Source: Ricordea florida (Eukaryota > Cnidaria > Anthozoa > Corallimorpharia > Ricordeidae). Taken from it: 64,000 nucleotides of DNA. Below are positions 23,147 to 35,100 of the stretch, piece after piece. Below the pieces are notes generated by a model. That model saw only the letters and a list, made by a program, of their open reading frames with translations. It did no database searches and was not told the origin of the DNA. Made by a program: the position numbers and the translations under genes. Location of the stretch: NCBI GenBank assembly GCA_949710005.1, contig OX453272.1:31100932-31164931 (forward strand), in the 5' to 3' direction. Every line of letters begins with the position of its first letter. Within the stretch, counting starts at the first letter, position 1.

Positions 23147-26100
23147 CTGAAACAAATGAATACCGCAATCAACTGTTGGTATGAACAATCACAAGCATGG
23201 GGTTTATATGACTATGCACAAGAAAAAATGTCAGGAACACGGACTAACCAAAAGTAAGTTTGACTACCCAACTGCGTTACCTAAGCTATATTACCGAATC
23301 ACCCCATATTTCATTCTGCGCGCTATAGCTGTATTGTCTCGGTTAATGCACGTGCAAACATTTCTTGTTATCGAAGAACGAAACAGTGTGGCTACAGCAT
23401 GCATAATGAAATATGGGGCTGATACGGAAATGTACTAGTCTGTATCTATTTAGTCAACCACTTTAACAATTAGTTATAGTTGCCACGTATTCATCTCAGT
23501 TCTCGAACACGCTTTCATGTATTGCCTGTATTCGCCTTTGACCCCTGTAGGTAAATACGCCTGCATTTTAGAAGAGCAATACGTTTGGCTTTCATAGTTA
23601 TTGGAGCTTGTCACGTCAGGCGGCGTGCAGCTTAGCACTGGTAAAAGCATCTTTAAACAATATATGGCCTGTTTGTAATACCAAGAGTAATTATATGTTT
23701 GCGGCATGTAACACTCAAACTCAAAGTTCGGGCGACAAACCCACTATTTCGTTTGTATCTTGTGATTAATGATAGGAAAAAAACTGACTATGAACTCCAG
23801 ACGAAAGCCAATTCGGAAGCGAAAATACCACAGACCGATCAAGTATTGAAACGGAATACAATATGCAAAAAATTCGAAAATGCGAGTTCCCAAGAACGTT
23901 TGATGAAAATAAAGATCAGCTGCAGTTGTCTCGATTTGGGTTGCCACCGAGGAGACAAGACTTTTTTTATAAAAAAAAACAGTAATTGTTTGTTGAGTTC
24001 GACCACAGGGTGCAGATATCCTCTGAAAAGAACTTTTGGTCAAGGTGCACGCGGCCGATGGAACTCAATAATCAATTACTTACACTCCTGGGTTCAAACC
24101 ATTTACAGCTTAATCCGCTTAATAAGAAGTCACTTCAGCAAACAATAAAAGGAGGGAATTTTGTCAGAACCCTAGTTTGAAATCAAGAGCGTAACTAGCC
24201 TACAAACCGGCTTAATTTGGGGTTTCGTGCAGACTTTTGTATCGCGTGCAGAATTAAACAGGATTGAAACGAGAACCTCACTGGTTTGTCTCGACGCATC
24301 CCAGAAAACAAGCCCGCATTCAGTCAGCAGCTTACCTCAAATCCCCCAAACTCGGCAATTAACTGATGGAAGACAGGGGAGAATTGCTCTGTGATCCTCT
24401 GCATCTCATTTATATGCTCAGCAACTTTTTCGATGGCAACAACTGCCTCTGAAATGACAATGGGACGGTTTTGTCAGTTACAGGCAATGTCATTCAAGAG
24501 TACTGTACTATGAGCAATATCAAGAAGATACAAGAATGTATCAAGAAGTACTAGAATGTATGGCCAGTTTAATGAGTCTCAGAGAAACAGCAAGCCAAGC
24601 AACATAACTGCAGTCGCTGAGCTCATCTGAAATAACAAATTGACCTCCGTTTTTTATGCGTCTGTCCTCTTATTGATGATAAATTGCGTCATAACATTGT
24701 CAAAGTGTTGTAGATCCACGAGCCGATAGGCGAGTGGATCTACAACAAACTTTGACAATGTTATGACGCAATTTATCATCAATAAGAGGACAGACGCATA
24801 AAAAACTGACGTCAATTTGTTTTTTACAATAACAAAACGCGAAAAAGGTCAAATGAAGACTTAAATGAAAAGAAAACGCAAGTAAACAGCAAGTAAACTC
24901 GAAAAATGCTGAATTTTATTTAAATTGACGCAATCAGGGCGCAACTATTCTCAATAACTTTTCTCGCCTTCTCATTGGCTTGTGACAACACGTAATACAA
25001 TTTGATTGGGTAAAAATCTGACTGTTTGACAGCTCACTTATCACGCGAAAAAACCTTGCATAAATTAAAATTTTATGTGTCTGTACTCTTATTGATGATA
25101 AAAATTAGCCAATCAGCGCGCGAGAATTCGCTCAGTTATTGTAAAAAATAAAGTCGAATGGTCTTTTTGACTTGCAATCGAAGTTGTCAACATCTCAGTT
25201 CATTTCGGATTGGTAACCTGCAGCCCGGCTAACATTTGAGGAAGGCACCGTGTCCGATTGGTCTGAGCTCTTTCGAAATCAGGAGCTAATAGACCATTTT
25301 ACAGTTGTGTGCTTAGTACCCTGGCCTTTGAATAGAAGCGAGGCTGGAGGTGAAGTCGTTTTGTTACAAACCTTCCTGTTCTTCATATGTCAATAATATG
25401 ATTTGCACATGAAAGGCGGGGAGGTTTGTAACCTAGCAAGGTCACCTCCAGCCTCGCTTCTATTCAGAGGCTAGGTTCCTTAGGTCAAAACTGTAAAATG
25501 GCCTATTAACCAACTGGTTTGCCTCCCACCAGTTTATAGCGGGGCTCCCGCGCGCGGAGCAGAGCCCCATACTCATGGAATATGGTCAACCTCTTTTCGT
25601 TTGGTTGTCACGTGACTGACCGAGCGTACGTACGTACGCGTCTACAGATTGTACGGGTAGGGTAGGGGAGACTATCAAAAGGAAGGGAGGGGTATCTCAG
25701 GCTTGTCTTGGCAAATCCACATCTTTTATATTGGACATTCACAAAATGGTCAACTGACAGCTGTCAAAACGGGATAGCCACTGACCAGCATCACATGACC
25801 AAATTGTGGGCTCATGTGTCAACTCATCGAGGTGACGTGATTTATTTGGAAGCTGTTCTGGTAGCCCGCATATTTTTGGCGGGAAATTGCGTTGACGACT
25901 GAAAAAGAAATTTTCAGTTCATTGTCTTTTTGAGACACAATATTACTACTCTACACTGTTAAAGTTTTACTAAAGGATAAACGAAACAATTTCTATTGCT
26001 ATGTCAACAAACAATAGCAGAGAAAATATAATTTGCAGAACACAGGGTTCAGGTGAAGAGCAACGGGAAAGAGAGCAAGAATTAACTGAGGAAGAATGAG

Positions 26101-29100
26101 CGAAGTACTGTAGATCGCCAAAGAAGGCGCGCTCGGGAAAGAGAAAGGAGACGAAATCATAGCGAAGAACGCCGACAAGCAGAAAGAGTCCGGGCTCGAG
26201 AAAATAGACAAAATGTTAACGAAGAACGCCGAGAAGCGGAAAGATTCCGTGCTGTGGAAAACAGACAAAATTTTAGCGAAGAAAGCCGAGAAGCGGAAAG
26301 ACTCCGTGCTGTGGAAAACAGACAAAATTGTAGCGAAGAAAGCCGAGAAGCGGAAAGACTCCGTGCTGTGGAAAACAGACAAAATTGTAGCGAAGAAAGC
26401 CGAGAAGTGGAAAGACTCCGTGCTATGGACCACAAATTTGCATAAGTTTTGTCTGCATAATATTTGCTCACTGATGCGTGACTCAGCACTCGCACTTTCC
26501 ACTTTTTACTTGACTTGGAAAACCGACTTCTAAACAAACCTTCTTCAGAAAAATGATCTTCTGAATGCACTACTTTTGAATGAGAAGCAAATTTTTTATG
26601 TCCTTTAATCATATAAAGATCTCCCCTGTCGACGGCTAAGAAATACTCCCGCGGGAATTTTCTCTTGGCGGCAAATTGCAGAATGTAGCGCTTTCACTGG
26701 CAGCTTTTCGCGTTGTCGACGTTGTCATTTAGTGTGTCGATTGAGAACTTTGGTTTCAACGCCGTTGTTTTCGCAAAAAATGTTCTTCTAAATTGTAAAA
26801 TGTCTCAAATGTATGTTAGTCATTCACGTGTTGTGTTGGACCAGGTCTACTTATAGTTCACACTTTTACGGTTATTTATTTCTTTTGTTAAAGTGCCTAT
26901 GAAGTAAAAAAATTTTTTGCATAATTTTGTAGCATATTGTACCCTTATTCCAAAGTGCCAAAAGAAATTTTGTGAAAAGGAAAGAAAATCAGTTTTTTTG
27001 CAGCTCGAAGTACGAAAATTAGACCAAATGGAGGTTCCAGAGACTGGGAACGAATTTAGCAGTGATGACGTAGACGGTGGTTCCAGCGTTCTGTTTACAC
27101 AAACTTTCCTGTTGCGAATAGTGGATTTCTTTCAGTTCGAGGACTACAGCTTGTTCTTACTGGGCTAAAAATCAACTATGTCTGACAGTAGCGATGAAAT
27201 GCCTTTCTCGGGCCCCATTTCAAGCGATGAACAATCCTCTAGCAGCGATTCGTCGCAGGAAATGGAGATAGTTGGACATGTCCAACCTTATGCAGATGAG
27301 TCGCTCGCTCACTCGAGCGACGAAAATGACGACGCTATTAAAAGAAGGCCACGATGGTCTTTCTCCGGCAACACTTAGGGCACGATATGAAGGAGAGATG
27401 GCGTTGAATGAATGGTTAGTCGTTTCTGTGGTTGACTTTTCTGAATACCTTGTTTTCGACTGATTTCATACTCACTGGGAGCACGTGGTGTTTCACTCAT
27501 AAATGAGCACCAAAAACTGAAGAGTTATCCATTCAAATGCGCTAGTTTTTGTATCACTAACAGGGCATATTCGCTAGGACATTAATCTCTATATCACAGC
27601 TCGAAAACCATGTCTCTAAATAGATCACACCAGGGAAAATTTACAATAAAAATATGATAACTGGAATTAACTCCTTGTCATTCCTATAACCATTTTGATT
27701 CAAGTATTTTGGATCCAGAGTGTATTTTATCTTCGGGTTTCCGATGTATAATTTTTTTAAATAAGTCTCCATATTATTTTACTAGGTTAGTGAGAGCAGT
27801 GACTTACAGATGGCTAGTAAGATGGATATGTGGCTACCTTGGCTGGGATAATTCAAGACCTCTTCCAGCATGTGTTTATAAATGACATAAGGAATAAATA
27901 CCAGACTGCCCAAGTACAGGGGTATCAGTCTGCAGAACGACGTAATTAGCTCAAAGAGGGAATTAGGCATTGAGACCAGTCTGTTGTTGATATTTCAACT
28001 TAGGCTGGGTTCACACTTGGTGTCCAAGCATTGTCTGAGAGTATGATTCTTGATGGACACCAATGTAAACGCCTTTTTCAAGTACCCACACCAGAATTCG
28101 GGCATGGGTACGAGTTCAAGGTCTGGACCTTGCATTCAGGTAATTAAGTGCTTTGGTTTTCTGGTTCAGAACACAACATTATTTTTTGCCAGTGCTCAGG
28201 TACCACTGTGCTCAGGCACTAAGTGTGATCACCACCTTATATAAAATTACTGTACAATACATTTTCTTGATGAAGTGTACGGCAGATAGCTTTTCAAATT
28301 TCTCATATGGACAATAGTTATGAGATTTTTTTATATTATTGCCATGTTTCAGTTTGATATCAGGTAATTGAGCACAATTTTTGGAAGAAAATACCCAACC
28401 GTAAATTTAATTGAACAGTTCCTGATTGAAGTTGTCAAAGTGGCTTTATAGAAACTGAAGTGGATTAAACAGCTTATTTTCCTATCAAATATTCAGTTAT
28501 CTGTTTAGTTATTACTTTTTCATAAAAATAATGATCATATATGATTCAACATTTGGGGTAATTGGATACTAAGAGAGTTTGAGAAGTCTGGGTGTTATTG
28601 TTAAATATAAGGTAGAAAACAGACATTCATACCTGTATACATGAAAATTCAAACCATTTTTTAATACACTTATTTTTGAACGAAAAAAAAAGTTTAACAC
28701 AAAGCCTAGTGAAAAGTCTAGTGTGAACCATTTCTCTTCTACCTTGCATTGTAAGTCTATTTGCATACTAGGTAGGTTTTAACTTCTCATAACATGTTTA
28801 AAATTAAGGACATGTCGTAGTGTTTTTACGAACAATTTATTCACCAGTGTGCAAGTAAATGTCAACGTTACAAGAATCACCTCATCCCAAGAAAAAACTG
28901 TCACACACTCTCCCCTCGTGCTCATCCAACTGGTTCAAACCGGTTGGATGACGTAATGTTCGACCCGACACTCTCCCCCTATTTGATTCACAAATGTGGA
29001 GCAAATATAACTCATCTCCAATGTTCTGAAAACCTATAAACAGTAACAGTAACGAGTTCAAGTACTACTAGTCATAATCACACTAGTCACTAGGACAGTT

Positions 29101-32100
29101 CATTGGCTTTTTCTTCTTCTGCAATACCTCTAATACGCTCTATTGCAGCTATGGCTGCTTGTCTTGGAGCAAATTCTCTGGCTCTGGGATTGAGCTGTAC
29201 TACTTGATTCGACTCTGTGTGTGTCACGTCGCAAGACAGCTCCATTGGACAAAGTTGTTGGATCGCCCGTTCCAGGTACGACTTTCCTGCTCTCAGTCTG
29301 GCTCCTCGGAGGACTCCGTCACTTCCCTTGATCAACTTGGTGACGATACCGATGTTCCACTTCCCACGATTACGCTCCTCGTTCTGTATCAGCACCACAT
29401 CTCCAACCTCGAGGGTTGGTTCCTTAGACTTGTGCTTTAGGTTGTGTCGTTCCCTTAAACTCCTTACATACTCTGCGGACCATCGCGACCATAAAACGTC
29501 CTTGCAACGCCGAAGGTACCTTGCTCTCTTCCGTAATTCCACATCCTCTAACAAGTCCACGTCTTCCTCTGGAAGGACATATGATTCTCCATACATCATA
29601 ACTGCTGGGGTAAGTACCGGAAATTCAACATCATCTTCTACATAGGTTAAGGGCCGGTTGTTGACGGCCACCTCCACGTCAAGGAACACTTCCTCTAGCT
29701 CACTGAAAGTAAGGTTCGCCCGTCCAATAACCTTGTAGAAAGCCTGCTTTACTATTCCAATTAACCGTTCAAATTGTCCGCCCCACCACGGGGCCCTGGC
29801 AAGATTAAACTGCCACAGCATGTTGTGATGGGCAAGGTAATCTTGGGTCATCTCGTCTCTCATGATACTCTTCAGCCACTTGCTGGCAGCTACAAAGCTC
29901 CTACCATTGTCAGAATAGATCTTCCTAGGTCTCCCCCGTCTCGCAGTAAACCGCTTTAAGCACTTTATAAAGCTTTCAGTAGTCTGGTCTGTCAGCAACT
30001 CTAAATGGACTGCTCTAGTTAGACTACATGCAAACAGGAGTAGGTGTGCTTTGCCTTGTTTCTTCTTGGAGGCCTTGTACGCTATAGGACCAGCGAAATC
30101 CACTCCTATTACTTGGAAGGGATATGATCCATCTGTACGATCAACTGGTAGATCTGCTGGTTTTGGCTTGGGGAACCTTGTGACATGGAATTTCTTGCAC
30201 CCAAAGCAGTGATTAATGACATTCTTCGTCAGCTGCCGAAGACGGGGTATCCAATACTTTTGTCGTACAAGCACCATAGTCTGTCCAACTCCCCCATGCA
30301 GGGTCATGATGTGGGCATCTTGAACAATTTTTTCTGATAAGGTCACCCTGGGTGGCAGATACACCGGATAAACTCCCTGGATTCTTCCCTTGCATACATA
30401 AATCCCTTCATCATTCTTTTGAAGATTTAATCTTTGTTGGTCCTCCTGGAACTTCTCTGTCACACTGTATCTCCCTTGTTCACGTCTTATCCACCACTTC
30501 ACTGCTCTATCGGTTTCAGCTGTCGTCAAGGGACCTCTGATTCGATACAGTTTCTTGCTTCGGCAGTTCTGAGAAAACCGTCCGACCCATCCCGTAACTC
30601 TGACCATCAGCCAAAAAACATGCTTCTCCAGTAACTCATCAAGATCATCCTTTGGTTCGACTGCAACTGCAAAGATCTCCTTAGTGAGCTTAGCTTCTGC
30701 TTCTGTTTCTTTGCTAGGGTTCGTCACTATCTCTTCTGGCCACTCTTCCCGATTGGGAAGCCACACTGGACCTGGTAACCACAAACTGGATAGATGACCT
30801 GCCTTACAACCTCTGCTTCCTACGTCTGCCGGGTTCCGTTTGGTGTCCACGTGCCTCCACTCAATGAAATCCTTGGCATTGATCTTGCGGACTCTATTAG
30901 CCACGAATTGCTTGTAAGAACCGCCCCCCTTGATCCAGTGGAGGGCAACCTTGCTGTCACTCCAGCCATAAACTGACTTGATTGGTTGGTCAGATAATGC
31001 CTTTCGCACATTCTCTGCAAGGTTTGCCGCCATATGTGCTGCTACAAGTTCCAGTCTCGGAATGGTAAGATTCTTCTTTGCCAATCTTGACTTTGCCGCA
31101 ATTAAACCCTGGCTCAACCCTGAGGCTTGTTGAATTACTGCATATGCAACTGCGGATATCCCAGATCCACTTGTGTCGCCAAAGACATGTAGCTCAACTC
31201 CCTCAGTTGGCTCTTTAAACTTTGGTAGGCTTCGTGGCACTTCAATCATGCTTGGGAGACTCCTCACAAACTTGAACCATTTTTGCCCAATTTTTTCTGA
31301 CACCTTCTCATCCCATGGCAGACGCAAGTCACATACTTCACGATACAGAAACTTTCCCACAAGTGTTGCAGGTGATGCTAAACCTAGTGGGTCGTATACA
31401 GCGGCTAGGAAACGTAGGATCCCTCTTTTCGTAACATCAATAGGTTCCTCAGGAAATTTCACAGCAATTGAGTCATCTGATTTGTTCCATGGGAGTCCTA
31501 ACAGCTTTGATTCCCCTTCCTTGACCCCCAACTGTTGCTTTGCAAAGGTTGGCTGCTCTTCGACACTAATAATTTCACTCTCCAGCTGAGACACATTAGA
31601 GTTCCACTTGTGCATAGTAAACTTTGCCTCTCCAGACACTGACACTATGGTCTTCTTCAGTTCTTGGACTTCTGCCGCGGTACTGCCACCAGTGATAACA
31701 TCATCGACGTATAGACTCCTTAGGATCTCTTCAATTTCTTCTGGGTACTTCTCCCTTAGGCTCTCTAGATGCAATTTTAGTGTCGCTGCCAATAGGAATG
31801 GCGACTGAACCAAGCCGAATAATGCTCGCGTAAACCTCAAGACTTCAATAGCTGATGGGTCCTTGTCCTTGATCCAATGAAAGCGCAGTGCATCTCTGTC
31901 TTCTGCCCTTATTCGTACTTGTAGAAACGCCTGCTTGATGTCACCTGCCAGCGCGACTGGCTTAAAACGATTACGCACTAACACGTCCCACAACAGATTC
32001 TGAAGGGGCGGTCCGCTTTCTAGGCACTCATTTAGTGATGGCTTCTCCTCTCCTGGCTTTGCCGACGCATCAAATACAATCCTCAGTTTGGTTGTCTCTG

Positions 32101-35100
32101 CTGATTCCCTCTTTACTCCTTTGTGTGGAATGTAAAATTCCCTACTGGTCGCCACATCTGTAACTCTTTCAACTATCCCATCAGCCAACTGCTCTTGTAT
32201 GATTTCATCGTACTTGTCTAACATCCCCGGTTCTCTCTGTAACTTCTTTAGCAAACCTTCAAGTCTTCTTTTGCTCCCACGTTCATTCTTGAGCAGGGGA
32301 GCGTGTCCCACCTTCCACAGTAATCCTGTTTGATACCATCCTTCCTCACTCCGTTGTAACTGTTGGCTGAACTCATCAAGGACGTCCTGTTGGTCTTCTT
32401 CCGCCCTATCCTCAAGCCCCAACACATCTAAACTGCAGAGTTGCTGGTAGTCTGCTGTGGATGTCCTTGTAAAGTAAACATTTGAGAGTACGCTTTCCTC
32501 TCCTGTAGACATCATGGTCCACCCTAGCTTGGTGAGCTCGGCAATTGGTTCGGATGGTTGTCCAATCTTTGGCTTGGTCTCCGTCTTTATTCTTGAGTAC
32601 TCACTAGCCCCAAGGATTACATGGATGGGCAACTCACTCTTCTTGTCGTCATCGTTCATGACCACTCCTTGTAGATGACAATATTTTCTGATCAGATCTT
32701 CATAATTCGGATTGGGGACAGTGAGCAAAAGACCTTTGTCAACCTTGCTGACCCTCGTTGTCATCTCAAACTTCCCATCAACACTGCCAACCTTAACAGA
32801 ATAGCTCTGGACCTTCTGGACTGTTGAGCAAAGCATCATTTCAATCTGTCTATGTTCGACGTGGAAAGGTCGTTTATTCAAACGAGCAACAAGGGCTGCT
32901 GATGCATAGGAACTTCCAGAACCTGTATCTAGTAAAGCCCTGCATTTGATACCATCAACCACTACAACCACCACTGGGTAAATGACAGATCCTTCACCAG
33001 TTGCTAACATCATTTGATTGTTGCTATGCTGTTTATCACAAATGGATGTGTGATGCCTGTGACCACAAAGCTGGCAGTTGGTTTTGCTGCGGCAATCTTG
33101 CGCTTGGTGTTTTGCACCTGTGCAGTTGAAACACAACCTCTTGTCACTTAAGATCTTTTTGCGCTGGTTCAAGTTAGGGACCTTTTTACACTCCGTGGCC
33201 TTGTGGTCCTCACTGTTACAATAGATGCAGCCACGTCCCATTCTTCCAACCTCATCCTTTGTTTGGTAAACAGTGTTCTTCTTGGGCAGGGAATGACTTG
33301 ATGGGCTTCGAAATGGCGGTTTCCGGTTTGATAAATCACGATTCGACAAGTCACGCCTTGGGAGGTCTTGCTTTGGGTTGTCGCTGGGAACAGGGTTACG
33401 GTCACACCACCTCCTTAAGGACTCAATCAATTCAGAAAAACCCCACTCTTGCCAATTGTCATCTAGTCTTACTAAGTCTGCTCTGATCCCAGGTAGTTTG
33501 TCAAGGGTTGTGCGGGCAAATCCATGAATCTCCTTGATCTTGCCCATAGTCTCAAGAACCTGAATGTGGCTTGTTAGCTTCTCGTAAAACTCCTGAATTG
33601 GAGCTGGACGTGTGCCAGTAATGGTGGACAAGCCAATAATTTCTTGCATGTGGGCATTTGCTACTTCACTTGACTTACCGTATTTGCTACTCAGAATAAA
33701 TTTCGCTCGTTCATATCCCTCAGAATTATAGGGCAGACCATCAACAAAGACTCGCACTGTTGATATTAATAGCTCCTTGAGGTACGAAAACTTAGCAACC
33801 TGAGAGATACTTGCCTTGTCTATCTCTGTTTCGAACTGACTCCAGAATCTCAACCAGTCCAAATGCGTTCCCTGAAACTGCGTGATTGTTAGCTTGGGTA
33901 ACTTGGCACCGCTTTCCTTGATAGATTTGTTTCGATCCTCCTCGAATTTCCTTTCATATTCCCGCTTCATTTTCATTCGCGCTTCCTCGAGCTTCAACTC
34001 CTCTTCGTAATGGCGTCTCCTTTTCTCCTCTTCTCTCATTTCCTCTTCGTCTCGCTGTCTCCGTAATGCCTCCTCTTGCTTGTTTCTCGCCATTTCTCTC
34101 ACATCGTCGGCAGTTTCCTGAAACTCTTCCAGTTGTCTTTCTATTTCAAGAGACCATTCCCTCACCTCAACTGGATCATCTCCATTCTCTATTCTGAGAG
34201 CTTGTATTTGGAACATCTGTTCGTGAACGCCATCGATCTGACCTTCCATAGCTTTTTGTAATCGTTCCAGCGCCTTCAGCTCGTTTTTTCCTCTGATCCT
34301 AGGTACATCTTCCCGTGTAAACTTCAACATTCGCAATTTCGCGTCGATCCTTTTTATCGCGGCGTCAAGATCAAGATCGGTGGCCATGTTTACTTTAGAT
34401 TTTACTCACACGTTCCAGGTTTGTTTTTTCGCTAAGTAACTGTAACTCACAAACTCCTTCCTGTTCTTGTCCTGGCGGGGTCGCCACTTTGTGTCGTAGT
34501 GTTTTTACGAACAATTTATTCACCAGTGTGCAAGTAAATGTCAACGTTACAAGAATCACCTCATCCCAAGAAAAAACTGTCACACACTCTCCCCTCGTGC
34601 TCATCCAACTGGTTCAAACCGGTTGGATGACGTAATGTTCGACCCGACAGACAAAATGAAACACCATAAACTAAGTTAATAAACACTCAGCTGCTTACAT
34701 GTGCATTTGCTCCATGTAGTGGCCTTTTTTTCTTTTAATTCAGAGTGCTCAACGTAACTTGTAACAAAGACTGTATGTGTGAAATTTCAAACATAGAGCC
34801 AAATCTTGAAAATATATTGTACTAGTCCCAACTGCTTCATAATATCTTTCTATTAAAAATATTTCATATCTTTTTCGATGAGAAAATTAACATTGATTGT
34901 AGTTTGTTCGAGACTAAACATGGATGTAAGCATGTTTGAAACACGCACGTGGTGACATAGCATGGAATGTTTATAAACGTAATCCTCACTTACTTTCGCC
35001 CCTTTCGTTCAATTATATGGGATGTATTCCAGACATCAGAATTTTTGGATGGAACCGAACCTTTGATTAGCAGTTTCCTCATCTCCACGGCTTCTCCAGA

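Larger units (their letters stand above)
28813..34649 (-). mobile_element. BEL/Pao LTR retrotransposon, looks whole and young
   Basis: 5837 bp in minus orientation, the same as the host TIAM gene. Two 158-bp LTRs (TG...CA) read identical by eye, and GACA flanks both sides as a 4-bp target duplication. A primer-binding-site-like TGGCGACC lies just inside the 5' LTR. One long gag-pol frame fills the interior, with no break seen. Identical LTRs imply a very recent insertion. No envelope gene is seen. It sits inside the TTAA transposon. Confidence 0.95.

Noticed and set aside
22822-23188. Short reading frames around exon 26
   Set aside because: They are other-frame shadows of the PHc exon and its intron.
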